64,000 bases of DNA, taken from positions 188,943 to 252,942 of the forward strand of contig NZ_JAUFPK010000004.1 of the NCBI RefSeq assembly GCF_030409225.1, written 5' to 3'. Every line of letters begins with the position of its first letter. Positions within the stretch are counted from its first letter, which is position 1. This DNA is from Aquisalimonas lutea (lineage in GTDB: Bacteria > Pseudomonadota > Gammaproteobacteria > Nitrococcales > Aquisalimonadaceae). A model generated the notes under the pieces. The model did no database searches and had not been told where the DNA came from. It saw only the letters and a program-made list of their open reading frames with translations. Shown one piece after another: positions 17,809-29,936 of this stretch. The translations under genes and the position numbers were made by a program.

Positions 17809-18867
17809 ATGAGCAGACACAATCCCGACGCAGAGCTGAACGAGCGGGCACAGCACCTGCTCAAGGTGATGGTGCGGCGCTATATACGGGATGGTCAGCC
17901 CCTCGGTTCCCGCACGCTGACCCGGGAATCGGGCCTCGACGTCAGCCCGGCGACGATCCGCAACGTCATGGCGGATCTCGAGGAGCTCGGCTCTGTATGG
18001 TCGCCGCACACGTCGGCAGGGCGTGTCCCCACGGACAAGGGTTACCGGTTCTTCGTCGACAGTCTGCTGACGGTCCAGGGCCTCGATGCCGAGGCGGTGC
18101 GCAAGTCGGATCTGCAGCTCACGGGCGGGCAGAGTCCCGATGCCCTGGTGGACTCGGCGTCCAATCTGCTGTCGGGCCTGACCCGGCTTGCCGGCGTCGT
18201 CACGCTGCCCCGGCACGTAACCCGGTCGCTGCGGCACGTCGAGTTCCTGCCGCTGTCGGACCGGCGCGTGCTGGCGATCCTGGTGCTCAACGAGCACGAG
18301 GTGGAGAACCGCATCGTGCATACCGACCGCGACTATACCCAGGCGGAGCTCCAGCAGGTCGCCAACTTCCTCAACGGCGAGTTCGCCGGACGCGGCGTGG
18401 ACCAGGTGCGGGAGGAGCTGCTCCGCAGCATGGAGCAGGACAAGGAGCGCATGAATGCGCTCATGGCGTCGGTGATCGAGCTCGGCGGCAAGGTCTTCGA
18501 CAGCGACGCCGAGGCCGAGCACGAAGACTACGTGGTCGCCGGCCAGACCAATCTGATGGAGTTCCAGGAGCTGTCCAACGTGGACAAGCTCCGCAGCCTG
18601 TTCGAGGCGTTCACGGAGAAGCGGGACATCCTCCATGTGCTGGACCGGTGCCTGGCGGCGGACGGCGTGCAGATCTTCATCGGCGAGGAATCCGGCTACC
18701 GGGTCTTTGACGGCTGCAGCCTGGTTACTTCGCCGTACTCCGCCGAGGGCGAGGTGCTGGGCGTGCTCGGCGTCATCGGCCCGACGCGGATGGAGTACGA
18801 CCGGGTCATTCCCATCGTGGACATGACGGCGAAATTGCTCGGGTCCGCCTTGAATCAGTCCCATTAA
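17809..18867 (+). CDS. hrcA: Heat-inducible transcription repressor HrcA
   Basis: 352 residues from ATG 17809 (ATG 17782 would add nine). N-terminal winged helix (ERAQHLLKVMVRRYIRDGQP, SGLDVSPATIRNVMADLEELG, HTSAGRVPTDKGYRFFVD), then the HrcA core including a GAF-like region. It represses heat-shock genes through CIRCE and needs GroE for folding. First gene of an hrcA-grpE-dnaK-dnaJ block with a CIRCE-like site upstream. HrcA is absent from enterics, so this points to another gammaproteobacterial lineage. Confidence 0.96.
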   Translation: MSRHNPDAELNERAQHLLKVMVRRYIRDGQPLGSRTLTRESGLDVSPATIRNVMADLEELGSVWSPHTSAGRVPTDKGYRFFVDSLLTVQGLDAEAVRKSDLQLTGGQSPDALVDSASNLLSGLTRLAGVVTLPRHVTRSLRHVEFLPLSDRRVLAILVLNEHEVENRIVHTDRDYTQAELQQVANFLNGEFAGRGVDQVREELLRSMEQDKERMNALMASVIELGGKVFDSDAEAEHEDYVVAGQTNLMEFQELSNVDKLRSLFEAFTEKRDILHVLDRCLAADGVQIFIGEESGYRVFDGCSLVTSPYSAEGEVLGVLGVIGPTRMEYDRVIPIVDMTAKLLGSALNQSH

Positions 18868-18892
18868 TCCCCATGTCCCGCTGGTAGGAGAA

Positions 18893-18914
18893 TCGGCCCG
18901 CTGCGGCGGGCCGA
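18893..18914 (+). terminator. Hairpin between hrcA and grpE
   Basis: A perfect 9-bp stem, TCGGCCCGC-TGCG-GCGGGCCGA, with no U-tract. It could attenuate or process the hrcA-grpE transcript. Confidence 0.4.
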
Positions 18915-18996
18915 ATCACGGAACGCTTTAATCTCGCGCGGACCCGCCCGGCGGAGCTCGGGTCCGCTTCCGACAACACCGGAATGGAGAGAACGA

Positions 18997-19632
18997 ATGG
19001 CTGAGAAGGATCGCGACGCGCGAGCGGACGAGGCGGACAAGCGGGACCAGCACGAGGAGCAGGCGGCCGCGTCCGAGCAGGGCGAGGCACAGGAAGTCCC
19101 GGCGGAGTCGGAGGAGGACGCCCGCGTGCAGGAGCTCGAGGAGAAGCTCCGCGAGGCCGAGGCACGGGCCGAGGACAACTGGAACCAGTTCCTGCGGGCC
19201 CGCGCCGAGATGGAGAATGCCCGCCGGCGCGCCCAGAAGGACGTGGACCAGGCGCGGCGCCAGGGGCTGGAGAAGCTCGCCGGCGAGCTGCTGCCCGTCA
19301 AGGACAGCCTGGAGATGGGGCTTGCGGCGGCGCAGGAATCGAATGCGGACGTGGCCAAGCTGACCGAGGGCACGGAGCTGACGCTGAAGATGCTCAGCCA
19401 GGCCATGGAGAAGTTCGAGATCACGGAAGTCGATCCCATGGGCCAGAAGTTCGACCCGGAGCGGCACGAGGCCATGGCGACGCAGCCGTCCGCGGAGCAT
19501 GAGCCGAACACCGTGATCCACGTGGTCCAGAAGGGCTACATGCTGGATGACCGGCTTCTGCGTCCGGCCATGGTGATCGTCTCCAAGGAGGCCGATCAGC
19601 AGCAGGGCGGTCACATCGACGAGCAGGCCTGA
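18997..19632 (+). CDS. grpE: Nucleotide exchange factor GrpE
   Basis: 211 residues. An acidic, disordered N-terminus (about 1-45) and a long charged helix precede the GrpE core (FLRARAEMENARRRAQKDV; MGQKFDPERHEAMATQP; DRLLRPAMVIVSK). It releases ADP from DnaK, encoded next. Strong GGAGAG ribosome site before the ATG. Cytoplasmic. Confidence 0.96.
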   Translation: MAEKDRDARADEADKRDQHEEQAAASEQGEAQEVPAESEEDARVQELEEKLREAEARAEDNWNQFLRARAEMENARRRAQKDVDQARRQGLEKLAGELLPVKDSLEMGLAAAQESNADVAKLTEGTELTLKMLSQAMEKFEITEVDPMGQKFDPERHEAMATQPSAEHEPNTVIHVVQKGYMLDDRLLRPAMVIVSKEADQQQGGHIDEQA

Positions 19633-19641
19633 TCCCGGCGG

Positions 19642-19667
19642 CTTGAAAAAGCCGCAAACGCCCAAAT
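19642..19667 (+). promoter_or_regulatory. Possible heat-shock (sigma-32-like) promoter / hairpin before dnaK
   Basis: CTTGAA and GCCCAAAT, 12 nt apart, resemble the sigma-32 elements, but the spacing is short and the -10 is imperfect. The first element also sits in a 7-bp GAAA-loop hairpin (GCGGCTT-GAAA-AAGCCGC), so a structural role after grpE is equally possible. Confidence 0.3.
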
Positions 19668-19733
19668 CTAGGGGATCAGCGGAAAGATTTGCCGGAAAAT
19701 GAAATTGGCAGCGACGTTTAGGGGAGCATTGTA

Positions 19734-21665
19734 ATGGGCAAGATCATCGGTATCGACCTGGGCACCACGAACTCCTGTGTGGCCGTCATGGAGGGCGGAC
19801 AGGCCCGAGTCATCGAGAACAGCGAGGGTGACCGCACCACGCCCTCGGTCGTGGCTTTCGCCGAAGACGGCGAGATCATGGTTGGTGCGCCGGCCAAGCG
19901 CCAGGCGGTCACCAACCCGGAGAACACCCTGCACGCGGTCAAGCGCCTGATCGGCCGGCAGTTCAAGGAAGAGGTGGTGCAGCGCGACGTGCGCGAGATG
20001 CCGTACCACATCGTCGAGGCCGACAACGGCGATGCCTGGGTTTCCGTTCGCGACAAGAAGATGGCGCCGCCGGAGATCTCCGCCCGCGTGCTGCAGAAGA
20101 TGAAGCAGACCGCGGAGGACTATCTCGGCGAGGAGGTCACCGAGGCGGTCATCACCGTGCCGGCGTACTTCAATGACAGCCAGCGCCAGGCCACCAAGGA
20201 TGCCGGCAAGATCGCCGGGCTCGAGGTCAAGCGCATCATCAACGAGCCCACGGCGGCGGCGCTGGCCTACGGCCTGGACAAGAAGGGCGGTGACCGCAAG
20301 GTGGCGGTCTACGACCTCGGCGGCGGCACGTTCGATATCTCCATCATCGAGATCGCCGAGGTCGACGGCGAGCACCAGTTCGAGGTCATGGCCACCAACG
20401 GCGACACGTTCCTGGGCGGCGAGGACTTCGACCGGGCGATCATCGATTACCTGATCGCCGAGTTTAAGAAGGAGCAGGGCATCGACCTGGGCGGTGACCG
20501 GCTGGCCATGCAGCGGCTGCGCGAGGCCGCCGAGAAGGCGAAGATCGAGCTGTCCTCCGGCCAGCAGACCGAGGTCAACCTGCCCTACATCACGGCGGAC
20601 CAGAACGGGCCCAAGCACCTGGCCATCAAGGTCACCCGGGCGAAGTTCGAGTCCATGGTCGAGGACCTGGTCAAGCGCACCATCGATCCCTGCAAGACGG
20701 CGCTCAAGGACGCCGGGCTCAGCGCCTCGGACGTCAACGAGGTCATCCTCGTCGGCGGCCAGACGCGCATGCCCAAGGTCCAGGAGGCCGTGAAGGACTT
20801 CTTCGGCAAGGATCCGCGCAAGGACGTGAACCCGGACGAGGCCGTGGCCATCGGCGCCGCCATCCAGGCCGGCGTGCTCGGCGGCGACGTCAAGGACGTG
20901 CTCCTGCTCGACGTCACGCCCCTGTCCCTGGGGATCGAGACCATGGGCGGCGTGATGACCAAGCTCATCGAGAAGAACACCACCATCCCGACCAAGGCGA
21001 GCCAGGTGTTCTCCACCGCCGAGGACAACCAGACCGCGGTGACGGTCCACGTCCTCCAGGGCGAGCGCGACATGGCCAAGGACAACAAGTCCCTGGGCCG
21101 GTTCGATCTCTCGGACATTCCGCCGGCGCCGCGGGGCGTGCCGCAGATCGAGGTCAACTTCGACATCGACGCCAACGGCATCCTCAACGTCTCCGCCAAG
21201 GACAAGGGTACCGGCAAGGAGCAGTCGATCCAGATCCGGGCCTCCAGCGGCCTGAGCGAGGACGAGATCGAGCGCATGGTGCAGGATGCCGAGGCCCATG
21301 CCGAGGAAGACCGCAAGATGCGCGAGCTCGTCGAGGCGCGCAACCAGGCCGAGAACCTCATCCACGCCACGCGCAAGTCGCTGGACGAGATGGGTGATCA
21401 GGTCGGCGCCGACGAGAAGCAGGAGATCGAGAACGCCATCAGCGAGCTGGAAGAGGCCAACAAGGGCGACGACAAGGCCGACATCGAGGCCAAGACCCAG
21501 AAGCTGGGCGAGGTCTCCGGCAAGCTGGCCGAGAAGATGTACGGCCAGCAGGGCGAGGCCGGCACCGAGAGCGGTGATGCGAGCCAGGGCCAGGGCAGCT
21601 CGGACGACGTGGTCGACGCGGAGTTCGAGGAGGTCAACGAGGACGACAGCAACAACAAGAAGTGA
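19734..21665 (+). CDS. dnaK: Hsp70 chaperone DnaK
   Basis: 643 residues, full length. Actin-like ATPase domain with [18 protein letters not shown] at the start, [16 protein letters not shown] and [13 protein letters not shown]. The [16 protein letters not shown] linker/substrate domain follows from about residue 390, and the acidic C-terminal tail ends in [16 protein letters not shown]. Works with DnaJ and GrpE, encoded on either side. A stable hairpin follows the stop codon. Confidence 0.98.
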   Translation: MGKIIGIDLGTTNSCVAVMEGGQARVIENSEGDRTTPSVVAFAEDGEIMVGAPAKRQAVTNPENTLHAVKRLIGRQFKEEVVQRDVREMPYHIVEADNGDAWVSVRDKKMAPPEISARVLQKMKQTAEDYLGEEVTEAVITVPAYFNDSQRQATKDAGKIAGLEVKRIINEPTAAALAYGLDKKGGDRKVAVYDLGGGTFDISIIEIAEVDGEHQFEVMATNGDTFLGGEDFDRAIIDYLIAEFKKEQGIDLGGDRLAMQRLREAAEKAKIELSSGQQTEVNLPYITADQNGPKHLAIKVTRAKFESMVEDLVKRTIDPCKTALKDAGLSASDVNEVILVGGQTRMPKVQEAVKDFFGKDPRKDVNPDEAVAIGAAIQAGVLGGDVKDVLLLDVTPLSLGIETMGGVMTKLIEKNTTIPTKASQVFSTAEDNQTAVTVHVLQGERDMAKDNKSLGRFDLSDIPPAPRGVPQIEVNFDIDANGILNVSAKDKGTGKEQSIQIRASSGLSEDEIERMVQDAEAHAEEDRKMRELVEARNQAENLIHATRKSLDEMGDQVGADEKQEIENAISELEEANKGDDKADIEAKTQKLGEVSGKLAEKMYGQQGEAGTESGDASQGQGSSDDVVDAEFEEVNEDDSNNKK

Positions 21666-21695
21666 CCGGTCCGGCCTTTGTGGCCTGACGTGACG

Positions 21696-21729
21696 ACAAC
21701 GGGCGCACGGGCAACCCTGCGCCCGTTGT
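21696..21729 (+). terminator. Hairpin after dnaK
   Basis: A perfect 12-bp stem, ACAACGGGCGCA / TGCGCCCGTTGT, with a 10-nt loop, 30 bp after the dnaK stop. It lacks a clear U-tract and dnaJ follows in the same direction, so it may reduce read-through or stabilise the dnaK message rather than fully terminate. Confidence 0.55.
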
Positions 21730-21879
21730 GCGTGCCAACGGGCGGCGCTGCCACGGCCGCCCGGAAGTGAACGGTGTGCCGGCTGCGGCCGGCGCCATGG
21801 ACATCAAGCGATAGTGCCGCGTGCCGCGTCGCGAGAGGGCACGAGGCACGGGTAAATCGAGCGGGGGGACGACGCGATC

Positions 21880-23839
<1,960 letters not shown>

Positions 23840-23905
23840 CGCCCCGGTACGGCGGCATTCCGGCCGGTTCTCCCTGAATGATCCGGAGAGGGCTTCCGGA
23901 ACCCC

Positions 23906-24052
23906 GTGTGGGAGGGGCTTCAGCCCCGACCCTCCCGTTGGGGTTTCCTGAAAGGTCGCGGCTGAAGCCGCTCCCACATCGGTCGACGGCGCCTCCCGGC
24001 TACAGACTCGCGCCCAGGGGAATTCGCCTGTGGGAGGGGCTTCAGCCCCGAC
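23906..24052. repeat. REP-like palindrome cluster, three copies
   Basis: Three copies of a ~24-bp unit with the shape GTGGGAG(C/G)GGCTTCAGCC: 23906-23930 (plus), 23955-23978 (inverted) and 24028-24052 (plus). Each contains its own GGGGCTTCAGCCCC-type palindrome. The first two form an inverted pair like a bacterial interspersed mosaic element. The third copy overlaps the 3' end of the downstream convergent permease gene by 11 bp. The unit strongly resembles REP sequences of Pseudomonas and Xanthomonas. Confidence 0.85.
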
Positions 24053-24977
24053 CGCCAATCTGTGTGCCTGGTGCCGTCTTCCTCTCGTTCTCCTGCCACG
24101 CCGCCCGCACCATGGCCGCACACAGCAGCGCCGCGCCGGCGAGCTGCACCGGCGCCAGCGTCTCGTCGAGCAGTGCCCAGCCGAGGGTCGACGCGGTGAG
24201 CGGTTCCGCGACGATGACGACCCCCGTAACCGCTGCCGGTGTCCGGCCGACGCCGCTGTAGAACAGCGCGTAGGCCAGCACGGTGGGAACCACCACCAGG
24301 AACGCGATCAGCGGCCAGCCGCCGAAGGCAGCGCCGACGGCCCGGGGCTGGATGAGCAGGACCGGCAGGAGGATCACGCCGCCCACCGTGAACAGCGTCG
24401 CCGTCACGGCCAGTGGCGGATGGTGATCGCCCAGGGCGCGGCCGCTGAGGGCGATGCCGGCGAACGACAGGCTGGCCAGCAGGCCCAGTGCCGCGCCCAG
24501 TGCGAGGTCGGCAGCGGGGGCGTCCGTCTCCGGCGCGCCCACGAGCAGCAGCGTGCCGGCGCTGGCGAGGGCGATCCCCAGCCAGGGAATCGGGGTGGCG
24601 CGCTCGCCCAGGATGCCCCGCGCGAGGACCGCCACCAGCACGGGGACGGGGCACAGCGCCGTCAGCGTGGCCAGCGTCACCCCGGAGACGGCCACCGCCT
24701 GGAAGTAGAAAACCTGGTAGAGCGCGATGCTGGCGCCACCGATGAGCACCAGCGGGGTCCGCGCCCGCAGGGCCCGGAAATCCCGGCGCAGCCCGTCGGC
24801 GGCGATCAGCAGGAGCAGCGGCGCGGCCAGGGTCATGCGCAGCATGGCCACGGCCATGGGCGTGGTGGACGTGCCGTCGTAGAGGAACTGTGACGCCGGG
24901 CCGGCCGTGCCCCAGAGCACGGCACCGGCCAGGACCAGCACCAGGGAGCCCGGCGAGCGGAAGGGCTTCGCGTTCAT
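24042..24977 (-). CDS. EamA/DMT-superfamily permease
   Basis: About 311 residues and roughly ten hydrophobic segments in two EamA repeats (first ending near residue 140, second ending near 285). Drug/metabolite transporter superfamily; substrates range from amino acids to sugars and cannot be deduced. Start chosen at 24977 among three close ATGs (24989, 24980, 24977) because GGAT is 7-8 nt upstream. Its stop lies inside a REP-like repeat. The gene ends convergent with dapB and follows glcB on the same strand. Confidence 0.85.
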   Translation of the reverse strand: MNAKPFRSPGSLVLVLAGAVLWGTAGPASQFLYDGTSTTPMAVAMLRMTLAAPLLLLIAADGLRRDFRALRARTPLVLIGGASIALYQVFYFQAVAVSGVTLATLTALCPVPVLVAVLARGILGERATPIPWLGIALASAGTLLLVGAPETDAPAADLALGAALGLLASLSFAGIALSGRALGDHHPPLAVTATLFTVGGVILLPVLLIQPRAVGAAFGGWPLIAFLVVVPTVLAYALFYSGVGRTPAAVTGVVIVAEPLTASTLGWALLDETLAPVQLAGAALLCAAMVRAAWQENERKTAPGTQIGGRG

Positions 24978-25043
24978 CATCCGATCCATACGAGGAAGCC
25001 CGGCGCGGCGGCCGGGCTTGCCTCGGTGATGCCGTGCGCGTCC

Positions 25044-27218
25044 TTACTGACCGTACTTCGCCTTGGCTTCCTGGCGCCGCCGGTGCAGGACCGGCTCGGT
25101 GTAGCCGTTGGGCTGCTCCCGCCCCTTGAAAACAAGGTCGCAGGCGGCGCGGAAGGCGACACTGCCATCGAAGTCCGCCGCCATGTTGCGGTAGTGGGGA
25201 TCGCCGGCGTTCTGCCGGTCGACGACCTCCGCCATGCGCTTCATGGTGTCCATCACCTGGCCTTCGGAGACGATGCCGTGGTAGAGCCAGTTGGCGATGT
25301 GCTGGCTGGAGATGCGCAGCGTGGCCCGGTCCTCCATGAGGCCGACGTCGTTGATGTCCGGCACCTTGGAGCAGCCCACGCCCTGGTCGATCCAGCGCAC
25401 CACGTAGCCGAGGATGCCCTGCGCGTTGTTGTCCAGCTCCTGCTGGATCTCCTCCGCGGACCACGCCGGGTTCGGCTCCACCGGCACCGTGAGCAGGTCG
25501 TCCAGGCTGGCGCGCGGCCGGCTCTTGAGCTCCGCCTGGACGGCGTGCACGTCCACCTGGTGGTAGTGGGTCGCATGCAGCGTCGCCGCGGTCGGCGAGG
25601 GGACCCAGGCGGTGTTGGCGCCGGCCTTCGGGTGCCCGATCTTGGCCTCGAGCATGTCCTTCATCTTGTCCGGCTTGGGCCACATGCCCTTGCCGATCTG
25701 GGCATGGCCCTTGAGACCGCATTCCAGGCCGATGTCCACGTTCCAGTCCTCGTAGGCCTTGATCCAGGGCTCGCCCTTGATGTCGTCCTTGCGCTTGAAC
25801 GGTCCCATCTCCATGGACGTGTGGATCTCGTCGCCGGTGCGGTCCAGGAAGCCGGTGTTGATGAAGATCACCCGGTCGCTGGCCTGGCGCAGGCATTCCT
25901 TGAGGTTCACCGTGGTCCGGCGCTCCTCGTCCATGACGCCGATCTTCAGCGTGCAGCGCCGGAGCCCGAAGGCGTCCTCGACGCGGTTGAGGATCTCGCA
26001 GCCGAAGGCCACCTCGTCCGGGCCGTGCATCTTCGGCTTGACGATGTACATGCTGCCGGCGCGGGAGTTGGTCAACCGCCCCAGCCCCTTGAGGTCGTGG
26101 ACAAAGCCCAGTGTGGTCATGACCGCGTCCAGCATGCCCTCGGGAATCTCGTTGCCCTCGCGGTCCAGCACCGCCGGGGTGGTCATCAGGTGACCGACGT
26201 TGCGCACCAGCATCAGCGCCCGGCCGTGGAGCTTCAGCGGCGAGCCGTCGGGGGCCGTGTACTCGCGGTCGGCATGGAGCCTGCGGGTGAACGTGCTGTC
26301 GCCCTTGGCCACCGTCTCCTCCAGCTCACCGCGCATGAGGCCGAGCCAGTTGCGGTACACCAGGGTCTTGTCCTCGCCGTCCACGGCGGCGACGGAGTCC
26401 TCGCAGTCCATGATGGCGGTCATGGCGGACTCGATGACCACGTCCTTGACGCCGGCGGCGTGGTCCTTGCCGATGGGGTTGCTGCTGTCGATCTGGATTT
26501 CCAGGTGCAGGCCGTGACGGCGCAGCAGCACGGCGGAGGGCGCCTCGGCGGCGCCCTGGTAGCCGGCGAACTGGGCCGGATCCTGGAGGGTCTGCTCGCC
26601 GGCGGCGGTGCGGACCACCAGCTTGCCGTCGCGAACGGCGTAGCCGGTGGCGTCGGCGTGGCTGCCGCCGGTCAGCGGCGCCGCGGCGTCGAGCACCTGC
26701 GCGGCGTGACGGACCACCTCGGCACCGCGCCTGGGGTTGTAGCTGGTGCCCTTCTCGAGGCCGTTGTCCTCGGGAATGATATCCGAGCCGTAGAAGGCGT
26801 CGTAGAGGCTGCCCCAGCGGGCGTTGCCGGCATTGAGGGCGAAGCGCGCGTTGCTGATGGGCACGACCAGCTGCGGGCCCGCCACTTCGGCGATCTCCGG
26901 GTCCACGTCGCTGGTGGTCACCTGGAAGTCGTCGCCTTCCGGCAGGAGGTAGCCGATATCCTTGAGGAACTGCTTGTAGGCCGCGTGGTCGTGGGGCTGG
27001 CCCTTGCGCTCCCGGTGCCAGTTGTCCAGCTGCTCCTGGAAGCGGTCGCGCTTGTCCAGCAGCTCGCGGTTGCGCGGCCCGAGGTCGGTGACCAGGGACT
27101 CCAGCGTGCTCCATACGGTGGCCGGACTGACGCCGGTGCCCGCGGTCAGCTCGTTGGCGACCAGCTCGTGCAGCTCCCTTGCGACCTGAAGTCCTCCCTC
27201 CTGCACTCGTTCGGTCAT
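25044..27218 (-). CDS. glcB: Malate synthase G
   Basis: 724 residues, the MSG isoform length. It condenses glyoxylate with acetyl-CoA to malate. Recognisable segments: [40 protein letters not shown] (active-site acidic cluster), [18 protein letters not shown], and [23 protein letters not shown] 27218 has GAGGAG at 7 nt; ATG 27239 would add seven residues. No isocitrate lyase is nearby, so with the GlcD-like enzyme at the window start the gene may serve glycolate use. The frame is open far upstream without homology. Confidence 0.96.
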   Translation of the reverse strand: MTERVQEGGLQVARELHELVANELTAGTGVSPATVWSTLESLVTDLGPRNRELLDKRDRFQEQLDNWHRERKGQPHDHAAYKQFLKDIGYLLPEGDDFQVTTSDVDPEIAEVAGPQLVVPISNARFALNAGNARWGSLYDAFYGSDIIPEDNGLEKGTSYNPRRGAEVVRHAAQVLDAAAPLTGGSHADATGYAVRDGKLVVRTAAGEQTLQDPAQFAGYQGAAEAPSAVLLRRHGLHLEIQIDSSNPIGKDHAAGVKDVVIESAMTAIMDCEDSVAAVDGEDKTLVYRNWLGLMRGELEETVAKGDSTFTRRLHADREYTAPDGSPLKLHGRALMLVRNVGHLMTTPAVLDREGNEIPEGMLDAVMTTLGFVHDLKGLGRLTNSRAGSMYIVKPKMHGPDEVAFGCEILNRVEDAFGLRRCTLKIGVMDEERRTTVNLKECLRQASDRVIFINTGFLDRTGDEIHTSMEMGPFKRKDDIKGEPWIKAYEDWNVDIGLECGLKGHAQIGKGMWPKPDKMKDMLEAKIGHPKAGANTAWVPSPTAATLHATHYHQVDVHAVQAELKSRPRASLDDLLTVPVEPNPAWSAEEIQQELDNNAQGILGYVVRWIDQGVGCSKVPDINDVGLMEDRATLRISSQHIANWLYHGIVSEGQVMDTMKRMAEVVDRQNAGDPHYRNMAADFDGSVAFRAACDLVFKGREQPNGYTEPVLHRRRQEAKAKYGQ

Positions 27219-27477
27219 GCTCTGACTCCTCGTTGCCATGTCTTTGCCTTGGCCGCGCCCGTGTGCCCGTATCCCGGGCGGCGGCCGGGAACGGTGGTTT
27301 CTTCCGCAGCCGGAAAAGGCGGACAGGATAACGCATCCGTGGTTTTCGTTCATGCCTCGCCGGGATTTTTGCCTGAGGTGAACAGGACGGGATCGTGAAG
27401 GGAAGCCTGCAGCCTCCGGTTGTCCGTTCTCGGCAGCGGGTCGTCGTTGTGCCGGCGGCACGCATACGCAACGAAGA

Positions 27478-27493
27478 CTGGCATTATATACAG
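27478..27493. promoter_or_regulatory. LexA-like (SOS) box upstream of the MrfA-like helicase
   Basis: CTGGCATTATATACAG fits the proteobacterial LexA pattern CTGT-N8-ACAG with one mismatch (G for T) and the usual AT-rich centre. It ends 25 nt before the helicase ATG, in the only AT-rich part of the 300-bp gap from malate synthase, so it probably overlaps the promoter. Nothing else was recognised in 27219-27518. Confidence 0.5.
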
Positions 27494-27518
27494 TGTTATC
27501 GTACCGTCGGGGGATACC

Positions 27519-29936
27519 ATGCGGGGCAATACCATGGCGACAGCCGCCGAGCACGCTATTGAGGGGGAATCCCGGGATCCGGTCAGCCGCCTGGCGCAGC
27601 GCCTGCAGCGCAAGTACGGCGGCCGCATCACGGGCCAGCTGGTCACGCCGGCGCGGGAGGCGACCTTTGCCGACATGCCCGCGGAGCTGGAACCGCGCCT
27701 GCGGGCCGCCCTGGGCGAGCGCGGCATCCGGCGGCTCTACAGCCATCAGCGCCGGGCCTGGGACAGCATCAGTGCCGGCCGCCATACCGTCGTCGTCACC
27801 CCCACGGCCTCGGGCAAGACGCTGTGCTACAACCTGCCCGTGCTGCATTCCGCGCTCACCGAGGGCAGCAAGGCCCTGTACCTGTTCCCGACCAAGGCCC
27901 TGTCCCAGGATCAGGTAGCGGAGCTCACCGAGCTCAATCGCGCCGGGGAGCTGGGCATCCGCGCGTACACCTTCGACGGCGACACCCCGGGCGATGCCCG
28001 CAAGGCGGTGCGCACCCGCGGCGACGTGGTGGTCACCAACCCGGACATGCTGCATAAGGGGGTGCTGCCCCATCACACCAAGTGGGCGCAGTTCTTCGAG
28101 GGGCTGCGCTACGTGGTCATCGACGAGACCCACACCTACCGGGGCGTGTTCGGCTCGCACATGGCCAATGTCATGCGGCGGCTGCGCCGCATCTGCCGGT
28201 TCTACGGCAGCGACCCGGTGTTCATCCTGTCGTCGGCGACCATTGCCAACCCGGCGGAGCTGGCCGCAGGGCTGGTGGGGGAGGAGGTGGCGGCCATCAC
28301 GGAAAGCGGTGCACCGGCGGGACAGAAGCAGCTGCTGCTGTGGAACCCGCCGGTGATCAACGCCGACCTGGGCATCCGCGCCTCGTCCCGGTCCCAGAGC
28401 ACCCGCATAACGCGCATGGCGGTGCGTGCCGGCCTGAAGTCCATCGTCTTCGCCCGCAGCCGGCTGATGGTGGAGGTCATCACCAAGTACCTGAAGGATG
28501 TCTTCGACAGCGATCCCCGCAAGCCCGCACGGGTGGCGGCGTATCGGGGCGGCTACCTGCCGGGGGAGCGCCGTGACACCGAGAAGGCCCTGCGCGGCGG
28601 TGAGGTGGACTGCGTGGTGGCCACCTCGGCGCTGGAGCTGGGCGTGGACATCGGCTCCATGGATGTCTGCGTGCTGGACGGCTATCCCGGCACCATCGCC
28701 GCCACCTGGCAGCGCCTGGGGCGCGCCGGACGGCGGGAACGGGCGGCGCTGGGCGTGCTGGTGGCGTCGAGCCAGCCCCTGGACCAGTACATCGTCCGCA
28801 ATCCGGAGTTCTTCCTGGGGGCCTCGCCGGAGCATGCCCGCATCGACCCGGACCAGTTGCTCATCCTGCTGGATCACGTGCGCTGCGCGGCCTTCGAGCT
28901 GCCGTTCCGCAAGGGCGAGCGCTTCGGCGGCGAGGATCTGGAGGAGCTGCTCGCGTACCTGGAGGAGCAGGGTGTGCTGCACCGGGAGGAAGACCAGTGG
29001 CACTGGACCGAGGACAGCTACCCGGCCAACAGTGTCAGCCTGCGCTCGATGGCCGAGGGCAACTTCGTCGTCATCGATATCACCGAGGGCGGCCAGCAGG
29101 TGGTGGCCGAGGTGGACTACTCCAGCGCCGCGGAGACGCTCTACGAGGGCGCCATCTACCTGGTGCAGGCGCAGCCGTACCAGGTGGAGACCCTGGACTG
29201 GGAAGGCCGCAAGGCGTGGGTGCGCCAGACGCGCGCGGACTACTATACCGACGCCATCGACTACACGCGGCTGAAGATCCTGGAGAGCTTCGACAGCGAC
29301 CGGGGCGGGCGCAGCGAGTGCGCCAATGGCGAGGTGCATTTGGTGCGGCGGATCCCCGGGTTCAAGAAGATCCGCTACTACACCCACGAGAACGTCGGCT
29401 ACGGCAACATCAATCTCCCGGACCAGGAGATGCACACCACCGCGGTCTGGTGGGAGATCCACCCGGACGAGCTGGCGCGCGCGTTCCCGAGCCGCCAGGA
29501 GGCGCTGGACGGCTTCCTGGGCGCGGCCCACGCCATGCACCACGTGGCGGCGCTGCGGGTGATGTCCGAGCCGGCGGATCTCGGGCGCGCGGTGGGCGAC
29601 GGCAACGCCCGCTGGTTCTCCACCGTGGGGCCGGCGGGCCGGGGGCAGATCCGCAGCTTCGAGAACGGGACCATGGACCCGGAGCAGGAGCAGCGCTTCC
29701 GGCCGGCGGTGTTCCTCTACGACAATTATCCCGGCGGCGTGGGCCTGTCCTCGCCACTGTTCGAGCAGCGGCGGGCCGTGGTGGCCGGCGCCCGGACGCT
29801 GGTGGCCGAGTGCGGCTGCCAGTCCGGCTGCCCGGGCTGTGTCGGGCCCATCCTGGCCTCCGACGAGCAGCGCGGGTTCTCGCCGCGGCAGGCCGCGCTG
29901 CAGGTGCTGGAGGTGCTCGCGGGCGATGGCGGTTAA
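27519..29936 (+). CDS. mrfA: MrfA/YprA-like DExH helicase with C-terminal zinc (DUF1998) domain
   Basis: 805 residues. SF2 helicase core with Walker A TPTASGKT (94-101) and DETH box (202-205), then a helicase C domain ([30 protein letters not shown]), and a DUF1998/MZB C-terminus with four cysteines, Cys765, 767, 771 and 774 (CxCxxxCxxC). This architecture and the adjacent exonuclease match Bacillus MrfA, a 3'-5' helicase repairing mitomycin-type crosslinks. ATG 27519 has GGGGG at ~6 nt; 27534 is an alternative. The symbol is by homology only; activity here is untested. Confidence 0.85.
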   Translation: MRGNTMATAAEHAIEGESRDPVSRLAQRLQRKYGGRITGQLVTPAREATFADMPAELEPRLRAALGERGIRRLYSHQRRAWDSISAGRHTVVVTPTASGKTLCYNLPVLHSALTEGSKALYLFPTKALSQDQVAELTELNRAGELGIRAYTFDGDTPGDARKAVRTRGDVVVTNPDMLHKGVLPHHTKWAQFFEGLRYVVIDETHTYRGVFGSHMANVMRRLRRICRFYGSDPVFILSSATIANPAELAAGLVGEEVAAITESGAPAGQKQLLLWNPPVINADLGIRASSRSQSTRITRMAVRAGLKSIVFARSRLMVEVITKYLKDVFDSDPRKPARVAAYRGGYLPGERRDTEKALRGGEVDCVVATSALELGVDIGSMDVCVLDGYPGTIAATWQRLGRAGRRERAALGVLVASSQPLDQYIVRNPEFFLGASPEHARIDPDQLLILLDHVRCAAFELPFRKGERFGGEDLEELLAYLEEQGVLHREEDQWHWTEDSYPANSVSLRSMAEGNFVVIDITEGGQQVVAEVDYSSAAETLYEGAIYLVQAQPYQVETLDWEGRKAWVRQTRADYYTDAIDYTRLKILESFDSDRGGRSECANGEVHLVRRIPGFKKIRYYTHENVGYGNINLPDQEMHTTAVWWEIHPDELARAFPSRQEALDGFLGAAHAMHHVAALRVMSEPADLGRAVGDGNARWFSTVGPAGRGQIRSFENGTMDPEQEQRFRPAVFLYDNYPGGVGLSSPLFEQRRAVVAGARTLVAECGCQSGCPGCVGPILASDEQRGFSPRQAALQVLEVLAGDGG

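Noticed and set aside
17599-18864. Minus-strand frame opposite hrcA (position where nadK sits in some relatives)
   Set aside because: No NAD-kinase motif (GGDGT); it is antisense to hrcA.
23840-24041. Rho-independent terminator of dapB
   Set aside because: The inverted sequences are copies of a REP-like repeat with no U-tract; they may stop transcription incidentally but are better described as repeats.
27240-29543. Minus-strand open frame continuing upstream of malate synthase
   Set aside because: The translation opposite the helicase gene has no family similarity; the true gene begins at 27218 with a strong ribosome site.
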